From Candidatus Uhrbacteria bacterium RIFCSPLOWO2_02_FULL_49_11 (GTDB lineage Bacteria > Patescibacteriota > Patescibacteriia > 2-02-FULL-49-11), in contig MGER01000005.1 in assembly GCA_001791465.1 (NCBI GenBank), positions 8,134 through 31,383 on the forward strand: 23,250 nucleotides of DNA, in the 5' to 3' direction. A program made the translations under genes and the position numbers. This document shows positions 16,292 through 23,250 of this stretch, piece after piece. Below the pieces are notes generated by a model that saw only the letters and a program-made list of their open reading frames with translations, did not search any database and was not told the DNA's origin. The number at the start of each line of letters is the position of its first letter. Within the stretch, counting starts at the first letter, position 1.

Positions 16292-17464
16292 ATGCCCTGT
16301 CCGCACATCCTCGTTTTCAGTCTCGCGTACCGTCCTTATGTGGGAGGCGCGGAAATTGCGCTTGAGGAAATTGCGCGGCGTTTGCCGCAGTATTTTTTTA
16401 CGGTGATTACGGCGCGCGCCTTGAAGAATTTTGACTACGTGAAATTGCCGGATATTGAAGAGAGAGACAATATACGCGTAGTAAGAGTAGGCTTGCATAA
16501 TCGTTTTTTTGGGCAATATACGTATCCCTTATCCGCCCTGAAGCGCGCATACCGCGAAGTTCGGTTTATGAAGCCTGCCTGCGTGTGGGGCATGCTGGAA
16601 TCGTATGGCGGCATAGCCGCTGCTCTTTATCATCAGCGGTTTCCCGAGATTCCCTATATCCTCACCATGCAAAGCGGGGATTCAGAGTCGTTTTGGAGCT
16701 GGCGCACCTGGTTTTGGCGGCCGTTGTATAAGAAAGTGTTCTCACAGGCAAATGCGATCCAGGCAATATCAAAATATTTGGCGGAGCGCGCGAAGGAGTA
16801 TGGCGCGAGCGGAGAGATCAGAGTTATTCCCAATGGAGTCGCTAACGCTTTTTTTAAACGAATTAATAATGAGGAACGAAAGAAGCTGCGACTGGAATTA
16901 GGATTGGGTGATGATCAAATTTGCATTATTACCACATCGCGTTTAGTAAATAAAAACGGCATTGATACATTGATAAAAGGCTTTTCGGTATGGCGGCAAC
17001 GAGGAGGAAACGGCGTGTTGCTTATTTTAGGCAAAGGGCCTCAAGAGAAGGAATTAAAAAAATTGGCGCATGAGCTTGGCGTCAGCGCGTATATTAAATT
17101 TTTAGGTGAAATTCCGTATCAACAACTGCCGCATTTTTATCAGAGCGCTGATATTTTTATTCGCCCGTCGCGGTCTGAAGGGCTGGGTAATGCGTTTTTG
17201 GAAGCAATGGCAGCGGGTATTCCGGTGATTGGTACGCCTGTGGGAGGCATCCCTGACTTTTTAACGCACGAACAAACAGGCTTATTGGTGCCGCCTGATG
17301 ATCCGGAAGCGTTAGAAAAGTCTATCTCACGATTATGCAGCGATCCGGAATTGAAACAGAACATTGTGCAGGAAGCCTGGAATCTCGCGCAAGAAAAATA
17401 TTCATGGGATGTGGTGGCAAAATCCATGAATAATTTATTACATAATCATGTTAAAATTTCTTGA
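16292..17464 (+). CDS. GT4 family glycosyltransferase
   Basis: The 390-residue GT-B enzyme transfers a sugar from a nucleotide donor with retention of configuration. The N-terminal half has YRPYVGGAEIALEEIARRL, the acceptor-side glycine-rich start typical of GT4. The C-terminal half carries RVIPNGVANAF, the donor-binding strand SRLVNKNGIDTLI, and the E-x7-E motif E296/E304 in SEGLGNAFLEAMAAGIPVIG. No membrane segment is seen, so it is likely cytosolic or membrane-peripheral. It opens a run of surface-glycan genes, overlaps the next gene by 17 nt, and follows the Fic gene by 38 nt. Donor and acceptor are not predictable. Confidence 0.94.
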   Translation: MPCPHILVFSLAYRPYVGGAEIALEEIARRLPQYFFTVITARALKNFDYVKLPDIEERDNIRVVRVGLHNRFFGQYTYPLSALKRAYREVRFMKPACVWGMLESYGGIAAALYHQRFPEIPYILTMQSGDSESFWSWRTWFWRPLYKKVFSQANAIQAISKYLAERAKEYGASGEIRVIPNGVANAFFKRINNEERKKLRLELGLGDDQICIITTSRLVNKNGIDTLIKGFSVWRQRGGNGVLLILGKGPQEKELKKLAHELGVSAYIKFLGEIPYQQLPHFYQSADIFIRPSRSEGLGNAFLEAMAAGIPVIGTPVGGIPDFLTHEQTGLLVPPDDPEALEKSISRLCSDPELKQNIVQEAWNLAQEKYSWDVVAKSMNNLLHNHVKIS

Positions 17465-17921
17465 TAAAATTTTAGTTTATATTACCTCTCTTGGCGGGCA
17501 TGCGCACCTGGAATTAGAGCTTTTTTTCCGTTATGCAATCGCAGGAGGGATTGCGGCAGTCGCAGATCTCTTAATAGTGTGGTCTTTAGTGGAATATGCG
17601 CATCTGCATCCTTTTATGGCGGGCGCGGTATCGCTTTTTTTTGGGATAACGATTAATTTTACCATCAGCCGTTTCTGGTCTTTCAAAAGCAAAGGCCCCT
17701 TGGTAAAAGAATTCGTTATCTTTCTCACGGTGGCTGCGGTGGGAAGCGGCATCAATTATGTGACGTTTGTCGTGTGTATCGGCGTTCTCCATGTCTGGTA
17801 TATGGCGGCTAAGGTGATTGCCATTGGTGTCGCGTGGGTATGGAATTATACTTTAAATCGACATGTGACGTTTAAAAATTTTACCCATACTGTCGTGCAA
17901 TCTACCGACAGGAAAATTTAA
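17448..17921 (+). CDS. GtrA-family membrane protein
   Basis: The 157-residue protein has four hydrophobic segments at about 24-46, 52-70, 83-104 and 112-132, and the GtrA signature with conserved F/Y-x-x-x-R-x-W-x-F (TINFTISRFWSFKS) and a closing WNYTLNRHVTFK. GtrA proteins are thought to move undecaprenyl-phosphate-linked sugars across the membrane. Its start lies inside the upstream glycosyltransferase (17-nt overlap), which implies translational coupling. The next glycosyltransferase follows after 1-13 nt. This supports lipid-linked sugar use in this cluster. Confidence 0.94.
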   Translation: MLKFLDKILVYITSLGGHAHLELELFFRYAIAGGIAAVADLLIVWSLVEYAHLHPFMAGAVSLFFGITINFTISRFWSFKSKGPLVKEFVIFLTVAAVGSGINYVTFVVCIGVLHVWYMAAKVIAIGVAWVWNYTLNRHVTFKNFTHTVVQSTDRKI

Positions 17922-17934
17922 ATTGGATGTTGAT

Positions 17935-19089
17935 ATGCTAGGCATGAGTTTAAAAAAAGATATTGTGCTTGCATGTGAAATATATCCGCCGGATATCGGC
18001 GGGCCGGCGACGTATGCCTATGAGCTGCGGGAGCAGTTATTGTTAAAAGGTTTTACGGTCACCTTGCTGACCTTTAGTGATAAGTTAAGAGCAGAAGGAG
18101 TTCAAGGAGAGAAGATTGTTGCCGTGAGCCGTAAGGGCAATGTTCTGCGGAGGAGCATAAGGTATGGTTGGAAATTATTTGATTTAGCAAACAAAGGAAG
18201 CACGATATACGCGATGGGGCCGGTCGCGAGCGGGCTGTTGAGCGTAATAATCGGTCGCCTGAAGCGGTGCAAAGTTATAGTCAGGATTCCCGGTGGCAGG
18301 GCATGGGAAACACACTGCCAGCGCGCATCTGTTCCGGAACGGTTTGAAGAATTCCAACGCAAATCCCATAAAGGATGGGTAAGGATTTTAGAGATCATTG
18401 AACGATATGTAGTTAAGAATGCAGACCATATTGTCGTGCCAAGCAATTTTTTAAAAAATATCGTGAAAGATTGGGGTGCACACGAAGATCGGCTCACCGT
18501 GATACCCAATGCGATCAATACTCCAATTTCAAAGCAGCCGCATAAAGAGGAATCACTCTCAATCCTCGCCATCGGGCGCCTTGTGCCATGGAAAGGGTTT
18601 TCTGATCTTATTCAGGCGTTTCAGACAGTTATGAGATCACATCCTCAAGCCACGCTTACCATTGTCGGTGACGGCCCCGAACGAGCGTATCTGGAGAAAT
18701 TAGCGCGAGAGACAAATGTGGCCGCTCACGCACGATTTATAGGATTAGTGCCGCGCGAGAACCTCTCGCGTTATTGGCAGGACGCGACAGTGTTTGCGCT
18801 TCCTTCGGGATATGAAGGATTTCCTCATTTAGTGCTGGAAGCGTGGGCTGCGGGCGTTCCTGTTGTGGTAAGCGATATACCAGGGAATACCTGCATTGTG
18901 CGAAATGGCGAAAACGGCCTTGTCGTGCCCTACCAGGATAGCGCCGCGCTTTCGAATGGCCTCATGGCGCTTCTGCTTGATGCACATCTGCGGGAGCGCT
19001 TGCGGAATAATGGCAGAGAGTCGCTCTCCCAATATCGTTGGGAACGTATCATCGGAGAGATTATTACGCTCCTCAACTTTCTTCAATAA
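17935..19089 (+). CDS. GT4 family glycosyltransferase
   Basis: The 384-residue GT-B enzyme has the N-terminal PPDIGGPATYAYELREQL, VIPNAINTPIS, the strand AIGRLVPWKGFSDLI, and the E-x7-E motif E294/E302 in EGFPHLVLEAWAAGVPVVVSD, then NGENGLVVP. The ATG at 17935 is chosen; a TTG at 17923 directly after the GtrA stop would add four residues, and ATG 17944 (MSLKKDIV) is also possible. The donor and acceptor sugars are unknown. It is the third gene of a tightly packed unit with the previous glycosyltransferase and GtrA. Confidence 0.93.
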   Translation: MLGMSLKKDIVLACEIYPPDIGGPATYAYELREQLLLKGFTVTLLTFSDKLRAEGVQGEKIVAVSRKGNVLRRSIRYGWKLFDLANKGSTIYAMGPVASGLLSVIIGRLKRCKVIVRIPGGRAWETHCQRASVPERFEEFQRKSHKGWVRILEIIERYVVKNADHIVVPSNFLKNIVKDWGAHEDRLTVIPNAINTPISKQPHKEESLSILAIGRLVPWKGFSDLIQAFQTVMRSHPQATLTIVGDGPERAYLEKLARETNVAAHARFIGLVPRENLSRYWQDATVFALPSGYEGFPHLVLEAWAAGVPVVVSDIPGNTCIVRNGENGLVVPYQDSAALSNGLMALLLDAHLRERLRNNGRESLSQYRWERIIGEIITLLNFLQ

Positions 19090-19098
19090 TGCTATACT
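19090..19098 (+). promoter_or_regulatory. Extended -10 promoter before the histidine kinase
   Basis: TGC followed by TATACT (19093-19098) is directly after the glycosyltransferase stop. No convincing -35 box is seen, which extended -10 promoters can do without. The expected transcript start is near 19105, 32 nt before the kinase ATG. Confidence 0.4.
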
Positions 19099-19136
19099 GG
19101 TGGCAAGAGTTATATTGAGCGACTTCAGCGGTCTCT

Positions 19137-19910
19137 ATGCGCACTCAAAAAAAGCGGCCCTCGATGAAATTTGATTTCGTGACCATCGCGTCCCACCAAT
19201 TAAGGACGCCGCTTTCTGCCATGAAATGGTTTCTTGAAATGCTCATTGCGGGCAATGCGGGAAAGCTCACCGGCCGGCAGCGCGAATTTTTAAGCGAGGT
19301 TTACAAATCCAACGAACGGATGATACGCCTTGTGAATGATCTGCTCATTGTGTCCAAAATCACCCAAAAGTCTTTTCGTCTCTCACCGCATCCTTTTGTC
19401 TTTGAACAGATGGTGGCATCAGTGATAAAAGAGGTGAAACCGATTATCCAGTCGGCGCAAATAACCGTCGTTTGCAAATTTGACGCGTCACCGCGTACAT
19501 GTGTGAATGCGGATGAAGATAAAATTCGTCAGGTGATACGGACCCTCTTCGATAATGCTGTGCGCTATATGGTAGACGGAGGGTTGATCATTGTTCGGGT
19601 AGACCACAGAAACCGCCACGTCGCATTTGAGATTCAAGATACCGGCGTCGGCATCCCCCGCAATGAGCGTGCAAAGATATTCCAGCAATTTTTCAGGGGA
19701 AGTAACATCGTACGCATGCGCACAGAAGGCACGGGCTTAGGGCTTTTTATTGCGCACGCGATTATAACCGCCTCCGGCGGATCGATAAGTTTTACCTCAC
19801 AGGAAGGCAAGGGTTCTGCTTTTCGCGTGAGTCTGCCGGTTTCTCAAAAAGGCCTAATGGCATCATGTGAGAAGCCGCTGAAAAAAAAGCAAAGGCGCGT
19901 TCATAAATAA
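19137..19910 (+). CDS. Soluble sensor-less histidine kinase
   Basis: The 257-residue protein begins almost at the phosphoacceptor: H20 in ASHQLRTPLSAMKWF (HisKA), then the N-box LFDNAVRY, G1 DTGVGIP, F-box FQQFFRG and G2 EGTGLGLFIAH of the HATPase domain. All catalytic motifs are intact. There is no membrane segment and no PAS, HAMP or other input domain, so the protein is either regulated by a partner or has lost its N-terminus. The reading frame just upstream (19115 on, TTG start) reads HSKKAALDEI before a stop, which looks like a kinase linker and could be joined by a one-base frameshift. The response regulator starts 9 nt downstream and is the obvious phosphotransfer partner. No Shine-Dalgarno site is visible; the ATG at 19164 is an alternative start. 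Confidence 0.92.
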   Translation: MRTQKKRPSMKFDFVTIASHQLRTPLSAMKWFLEMLIAGNAGKLTGRQREFLSEVYKSNERMIRLVNDLLIVSKITQKSFRLSPHPFVFEQMVASVIKEVKPIIQSAQITVVCKFDASPRTCVNADEDKIRQVIRTLFDNAVRYMVDGGLIIVRVDHRNRHVAFEIQDTGVGIPRNERAKIFQQFFRGSNIVRMRTEGTGLGLFIAHAIITASGGSISFTSQEGKGSAFRVSLPVSQKGLMASCEKPLKKKQRRVHK

Positions 19911-19919
19911 CATTGATAT

Positions 19920-20330
19920 ATGAAAGTGTTAATCATCGAAGATGAAAAAATGTTATTGATGGCGCTAGAGGAGGAGTTTAGAAGGAATAAATGCACGGTC
20001 ATCTCGGCTGCGGACGGTGAACAAGGGTGGCAGGTTCTTTCAAAATATCCGTCGCCTGATGTGATTGTATTGGACCTTGTGCTCCCCAAAATTGACGGGC
20101 TTGAGCTGATGAAAAGCATCAAAGCGGACGAAAAATTAAAAACAATTCCCGTGGTCGTCCTCACTAATCTTTCGGATGAGAATACGATAGCCGCCATCGT
20201 CGCGTCAGGCGGAACTGATTATCTTGTGAAAGCGGATTACACGCTCAAAGAAGTAATTGAAAAAATACTCGACATTGCCAAAAGACCTGCATTTCAAAAA
20301 CCAGGCAAACTGCAAGGTCCAATTACGTGA
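19920..20330 (+). CDS. Single-domain (CheY-like) response regulator
   Basis: The 136-residue protein consists of one receiver domain. The acidic pocket is E7-D8-E9, the phosphoacceptor is D52 in VIVLDLVLPKIDG, the conserved threonine is T82 in VLTNLS and the lysine is K104 in YLVKADY. No DNA-binding or other output domain follows; the last 15 residues are a basic tail. Output is therefore probably by protein-protein contact. It follows the kinase by 9 nt, and its TGA stop overlaps the GTG start of the next glycosyltransferase by 4 nt, so the signalling pair and the glycosyltransferase are likely made together. Confidence 0.94.
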   Translation: MKVLIIEDEKMLLMALEEEFRRNKCTVISAADGEQGWQVLSKYPSPDVIVLDLVLPKIDGLELMKSIKADEKLKTIPVVVLTNLSDENTIAAIVASGGTDYLVKADYTLKEVIEKILDIAKRPAFQKPGKLQGPIT

Positions 20331-21484
20331 TAATAGGTATGGCTACTCCACGGAATGTGTTCATGGTTTCGTTTGACCGGAGTTTGGCGGGAGAGGGAGG
20401 GACAGACGCGGTTGCGCGGCATAAAAGATATGCAAAACTGCTGCAAGGATCGCTCTCCGTGGTAGTGGTGACGCCGCCCGGGTACCCGCATTTAAAAGTA
20501 AATGAAAGGTTTGAGATACTTCCGACCAATGCAAAGGGGCTCGCAGGGCATGCATGGTCTATTTTTTATTATTACCGAATAATCCGGCGCGCCCAACATA
20601 TTCATTTAATTATCTCCCAGGATCTTGCGGCTCCGCTCCTCCTGCTTTTAAAATGGTATACGCGCTTGCCATTGCTCGTCACGGTGCATGGCATCTGGTG
20701 GGATGACTGGTTTTCTGAAAAAAAGTGGTGGCATCGGTGGTATCTTCCGTTCATTTTTTACTCTTTCAAGAAAGCCGATGCGGTTAGGGTTGTTTCGCAT
20801 TATTTACGAAATGAGCTTATCGCGCGTGGGGTTCGCGCGAATCGAGTACATGTGATACCTGTTCCCGTGAATCTTGAGTTATTTTCACAATGCGATCCCG
20901 AAGCTTTAGAAGAGGTACAACGAAAAATACCATCGCCGTTTGCGCTCTCTGTGGGCAGGCTTGAAAGAGAGAAGGGATTTGACCAGCTGCTTCTCGCGTG
21001 GGAACAACTGCAGAAGGAAGGCATAACGGCGCATCTGGCAATTATCGGCGAGGGGAGTCAGAGACAGGCATTAGAAGCATGGGTGAGGGAGCACAAGCTT
21101 GAATCATCGGTGACTTTTGTCGGCCGCATCGCTTCTGAACATTTGTCTCCCTATTACCATGCGGCGCGGTGCGTGGCGCTTGCGTCCCGCAGTGAAAGTT
21201 TCGGAAAAGTGCTGGTAGAAGCAGGCGCCGCAGGGAAAGCGGCAGTCGCGACAGACACCCACGGGGCAGCGGAGATTATTATAACGGGAAAGACAGGTTA
21301 TCTCGTATCTCAAGGGGATATGCGCGCATTTGCGCAAAAAATGGCGGATTTGTTCCAGAATTCCGTGCTTGCCGAGGAATTGGGACAAGAGGCGCATGCA
21401 CACGTAATGAATGCATTTGACGGCGATAAAAATAGCGAAAAGATCGTACGTTTATGGAAACAGGTAGCAATTAATAAATCTTGA
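20327..21484 (+). CDS. GT4 family glycosyltransferase coupled to the response regulator
   Basis: The 385-residue GT-B enzyme shows SFDRSLAGEGG near the start, RVHVIPVPVNLELF, the strand LSVGRLEREKGFDQLL, IIGEGSQRQALEAWV, and the E-x7-E motif E290/E298 in SESFGKVLVEAGAAG. The GTG at 20327 overlaps the regulator's stop (GTGA); the ATG at 20339 (MATPRNVF) is the alternative. A WWDDWFSEKKWWHRWY stretch near residue 125-140 is unusually rich in tryptophan and may touch the membrane or acceptor. The role in surface glycan assembly is inferred from context. Confidence 0.93.
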   Translation: MIIGMATPRNVFMVSFDRSLAGEGGTDAVARHKRYAKLLQGSLSVVVVTPPGYPHLKVNERFEILPTNAKGLAGHAWSIFYYYRIIRRAQHIHLIISQDLAAPLLLLLKWYTRLPLLVTVHGIWWDDWFSEKKWWHRWYLPFIFYSFKKADAVRVVSHYLRNELIARGVRANRVHVIPVPVNLELFSQCDPEALEEVQRKIPSPFALSVGRLEREKGFDQLLLAWEQLQKEGITAHLAIIGEGSQRQALEAWVREHKLESSVTFVGRIASEHLSPYYHAARCVALASRSESFGKVLVEAGAAGKAAVATDTHGAAEIIITGKTGYLVSQGDMRAFAQKMADLFQNSVLAEELGQEAHAHVMNAFDGDKNSEKIVRLWKQVAINKS

Positions 21485-21499
21485 CACTTCTATCAACTC

Positions 21500-21579
21500 T
21501 GTAGCGTCGGAGCCTGCCTGCGCAGGCAGGCTTGTCTCCGACTCATCCAATCGTGTGGCAGACAAGCTGCCACGCTACA
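21500..21579. repeat. GTAGCG dispersed repeat, copy interrupted by the palindrome
   Basis: Ends TGTAGCG (21500-21506) and CGCTACA (21573-21579) are perfect inverted copies. The left half carries GTCGGAG and CTTGTCTCCGAC split by the 18-bp palindrome. The right half is a hairpin GTGGCAG/CTGCCAC with an ACAAG loop (21555-21573). The intact form of the left half is at 14909-14933. Confidence 0.8.
21513..21530. repeat. 18-bp perfect palindrome, copy 2
   Basis: CCTGCCTGCGCAGGCAGG, identical to 13731-13748. It sits exactly within the hairpin that is uninterrupted at 14914-14932, so the insertion boundaries can be read directly. Confidence 0.9.
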
Positions 21580-21604
21580 CAGAACAATTGAAATTCCAAT
21601 ACTT

Positions 21605-22690
21605 ATGAACCTCTTGTTTATCACACGTCGCGTGGACCGCAGCCATCCGCTTGCAGGATTTGCATGGGAATGGGTGCGTGAATTCAGCCGTCAGCTATCC
21701 GAGGGCGGCGGACGGCTCACGGTAATAACGCTTGAGTCAAGCGCCTCCGAAGGTTTAATAGAGGAAGTGATTATCCGCTCAGTGCGAAAAACGGAGAAAA
21801 ACCGCTCCAAGGATTTTTTTACATTTTGCAGGTTATTGAAGTCGCTGGTCCCCCAAAGCGACGCGATTTTTGTGCACCAGCATCCTGTATATGCCGTTAT
21901 TGCGGCGCCTTTCGCGAAACTATTTCGTAAAAAAATATACCTTTGGTATGTGCATAAAAAGGTGGACTTTAGATTAAGGATCGCTGCAGCATTGTGTAAT
22001 GGTATTTTCACTGCGTCAAAGGAAGGTTTCAGACTAAAGACCAAGAGACCCATTTCTATTGTTGGCCACGGCATTGACACCGCTCTATTTTGTCCCGCAG
22101 ATCAACGCGGAGACTTGCGCAGATCAACGCAGATTGAAGTAGGGCAAAAATTTATTATTCTTAGTATAGGGCGTATTTCTCCCGTGAAAGGATATGCAGT
22201 GCTTATAGATGCGGTTCAATCAGCAGTTCAACAGTGTAACAATTTAACAGTGCGCATTGTGGGCAGGCCAGGTTTAAAAGAGCATGCGGGATATGAGAAT
22301 GAATTGAAAAAATCAGTTCATGAAAAAGGGTTAGATCAGGTGATACGATTTATCGGTCCGGTAGCTCATCATGATATTGTAGTCGAGTACAGAAATGCAA
22401 ATGTGTTTATAAATTTGTCAGGCACAGGTTCGCTCGATAAAGCCGTGCTGGAAGCAATGGCGTGCGGCGTGCCGGTCATTACCTCCAATGAGGCGTTTCA
22501 GGGACTGTTATCGCAAATAGACAACAATTTATTCGTGGCATGCACTCCGCGCGCGGTGGCAATGGCTATGTTAAGAATTATCAATATGCCACCCGAGGCG
22601 CGCAGGCAGATAGGCGGCGCTTTGCGCGCCATTGTCGTGCGCGATCATGATTTAAAACAGCTAGTCGCAAGGATCTTGTCACGTCTATGA
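21605..22690 (+). CDS. GT4 family glycosyltransferase with an in-frame repeat
   Basis: The 361-residue GT-B enzyme starts MNLLFITRRVDRSHPLAGFA and has VGHGIDTALFCP, the donor-domain strand LSIGRISPVKGYAVLI, and LSGTGSLDKAVLEAMACGVPVITS. The second Glu of the E-x7-E motif is E283, but the first is replaced by Gly275, an oddity that might change donor handling. Between FCP and the donor strand about 14 residues (ADQRGDLRRSTQIE) are encoded by two 13-bp repeats typical of intergenic DNA. No Shine-Dalgarno site is seen, and the stop overlaps the next start (ATGA). It likely acts with the rhamnose enzyme downstream. Confidence 0.92.
   Translation: MNLLFITRRVDRSHPLAGFAWEWVREFSRQLSEGGGRLTVITLESSASEGLIEEVIIRSVRKTEKNRSKDFFTFCRLLKSLVPQSDAIFVHQHPVYAVIAAPFAKLFRKKIYLWYVHKKVDFRLRIAAALCNGIFTASKEGFRLKTKRPISIVGHGIDTALFCPADQRGDLRRSTQIEVGQKFIILSIGRISPVKGYAVLIDAVQSAVQQCNNLTVRIVGRPGLKEHAGYENELKKSVHEKGLDQVIRFIGPVAHHDIVVEYRNANVFINLSGTGSLDKAVLEAMACGVPVITSNEAFQGLLSQIDNNLFVACTPRAVAMAMLRIINMPPEARRQIGGALRAIVVRDHDLKQLVARILSRL
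22096..22130. repeat. Two direct 13-bp repeats inside the glycosyltransferase gene
   Basis: CGCAGATCAACGC occurs at 22096-22108 and 22118-22130 (22-nt period), followed by AGATT. The word resembles common dispersed repeats containing CGCAGAT and CGCGGA, and it lies in frame between the two halves of the enzyme. Confidence 0.65.
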
Positions 22691-23250
22691 AAATATTATT
22701 GTTGGGCGCACACGGGCAATTAGGTGAAGCGTTGGGAGTGGTATTGCCCAAAGAAACGACACAATGGGGAAGGGACGAGCTTGATTTGACACATAGAGAA
22801 GACATAGCGCCAAGAATAAGAAAAATTCATCCTGATATGGTAATTAATGCGGCAGCAATGACCGATGTGGATGCCTGTGAGACAAAGAACGCATTAGCCG
22901 TTGAGATAAATGGAGAAGCGCCCGGAGCGCTCGCAAAAGTATGTAAGGAAATGAAGTCTCTCTTAGTGCATATCAGCACCGATTATGTATTTGGCGGAGA
23001 CGAATTACGGCAGACGCCTTATAGAGAGACGGATTTGCCAAACCCAATCAATGCATACGGCCATGCGAAGCTTGGCGGTGAAGAAAATATAAAAAAATCA
23101 GGATGCGAATATCTGATAGTACGCACGTCCGGATTATATGGGAAGGATGGGGCAGGAGCGAATTATGTGAGTAAAGTATTATTACAAGGTATGCAGAAGG
23201 AATTACGCGCAACCACAGATCAAGTGTATTCGCCCACGTGGGTAGGGGAA
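22687..23250 (+). CDS. rmlD: dTDP-4-dehydrorhamnose reductase (RmlD), N-terminal part
   Basis: The last step of dTDP-L-rhamnose synthesis is NAD(P)H reduction of dTDP-4-dehydrorhamnose. The visible 188 residues (of about 280-300) have the nucleotide loop GAHGQLGEAL, ELDLTHREDI, the NAAAMTDVDACE segment, HISTDYVFGG, and the Y-x3-K pair in NPINAYGHAKLGGE, all typical of RmlD. It runs off the right edge. Its ATG overlaps the stop of the upstream glycosyltransferase (ATGA), so the two are translationally coupled. No rmlA, rmlB or rmlC is in the window; they may lie downstream. A related SDR reductase is the alternative. Confidence 0.92.
   Translation, partial: MKILLLGAHGQLGEALGVVLPKETTQWGRDELDLTHREDIAPRIRKIHPDMVINAAAMTDVDACETKNALAVEINGEAPGALAKVCKEMKSLLVHISTDYVFGGDELRQTPYRETDLPNPINAYGHAKLGGEENIKKSGCEYLIVRTSGLYGKDGAGANYVSKVLLQGMQKELRATTDQVYSPTWVGE

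Overview
The window looks like a piece of a small-genome uncultivated bacterium, most likely Patescibacteria/CPR (Parcubacteria-like). This rests on the kinds of genes present, extended -10 promoters lying a few bases before start codons, few Shine-Dalgarno sites, and spacers filled with nested palindromic repeats. The assignment is inferred from gene content and style; no rRNA or other marker beyond GyrB is present. All real genes are on the + strand, and no tRNA, rRNA, CRISPR array or transposase was seen.

Layout. (1) 1-843: the tail of an unknown gene and a membrane-anchored extracytoplasmic protein. (2) 1035-4106: a large secreted M23 metallopeptidase-like protein with PEGA/Ig-like modules and a type IX secretion (T9SS) C-terminal sorting domain, a hallmark of Bacteroidota/FCB bacteria. 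(3) 4342-6598: a 26-codon leaderless small ORF directly ahead of gyrB. (4) 6746-9279: a PRC-barrel/MgtE-N/CBS sensor-like protein followed by a non-canonical Nramp-family transporter. (5) 9548-11131: a second secreted metallopeptidase (M61-like, HELFH). (6) 11224-12859: a methyltransferase and a DUF151 bifunctional-nuclease-like protein. (7) 12891-23250: a cell-surface polysaccharide region with a short UDP-glucose dehydrogenase, UDP-xylose synthase, a Fic protein, four GT4 glycosyltransferases, GtrA, a sensorless histidine kinase with a single-domain response regulator, and the start of dTDP-4-dehydrorhamnose reductase.

How it fits together. The UDP-sugar enzymes (UDP-glucose to UDP-glucuronate to UDP-xylose), the rhamnose enzyme, the GT4 enzymes and GtrA plausibly supply, assemble and flip sugars for a surface glycan. 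The kinase/regulator pair sits inside the glycosyltransferase run, and the regulator overlaps the next glycosyltransferase by 4 nt, which suggests a shared transcript. The MgtE-N/CBS protein next to an Nramp whose metal-site residues differ from Mn/Fe transporters suggests a Mg2+-linked transport pair.

The most unusual signals are: an 18-bp perfect palindrome that appears inserted inside other repeats at two loci; two FCB-style secreted protease genes with strong Shine-Dalgarno sites in an otherwise CPR-like contig (horizontal transfer or chimeric assembly); the leaderless small ORF before gyrB; and three 11-bp iterons over the Fic promoter.

No gene-free stretch exceeds 300 bases. The longest spacers (about 190-280 nt, before 1035, 4342, 9548, 12329, 13971 and 15189) hold the hairpins, repeats and promoters listed below.
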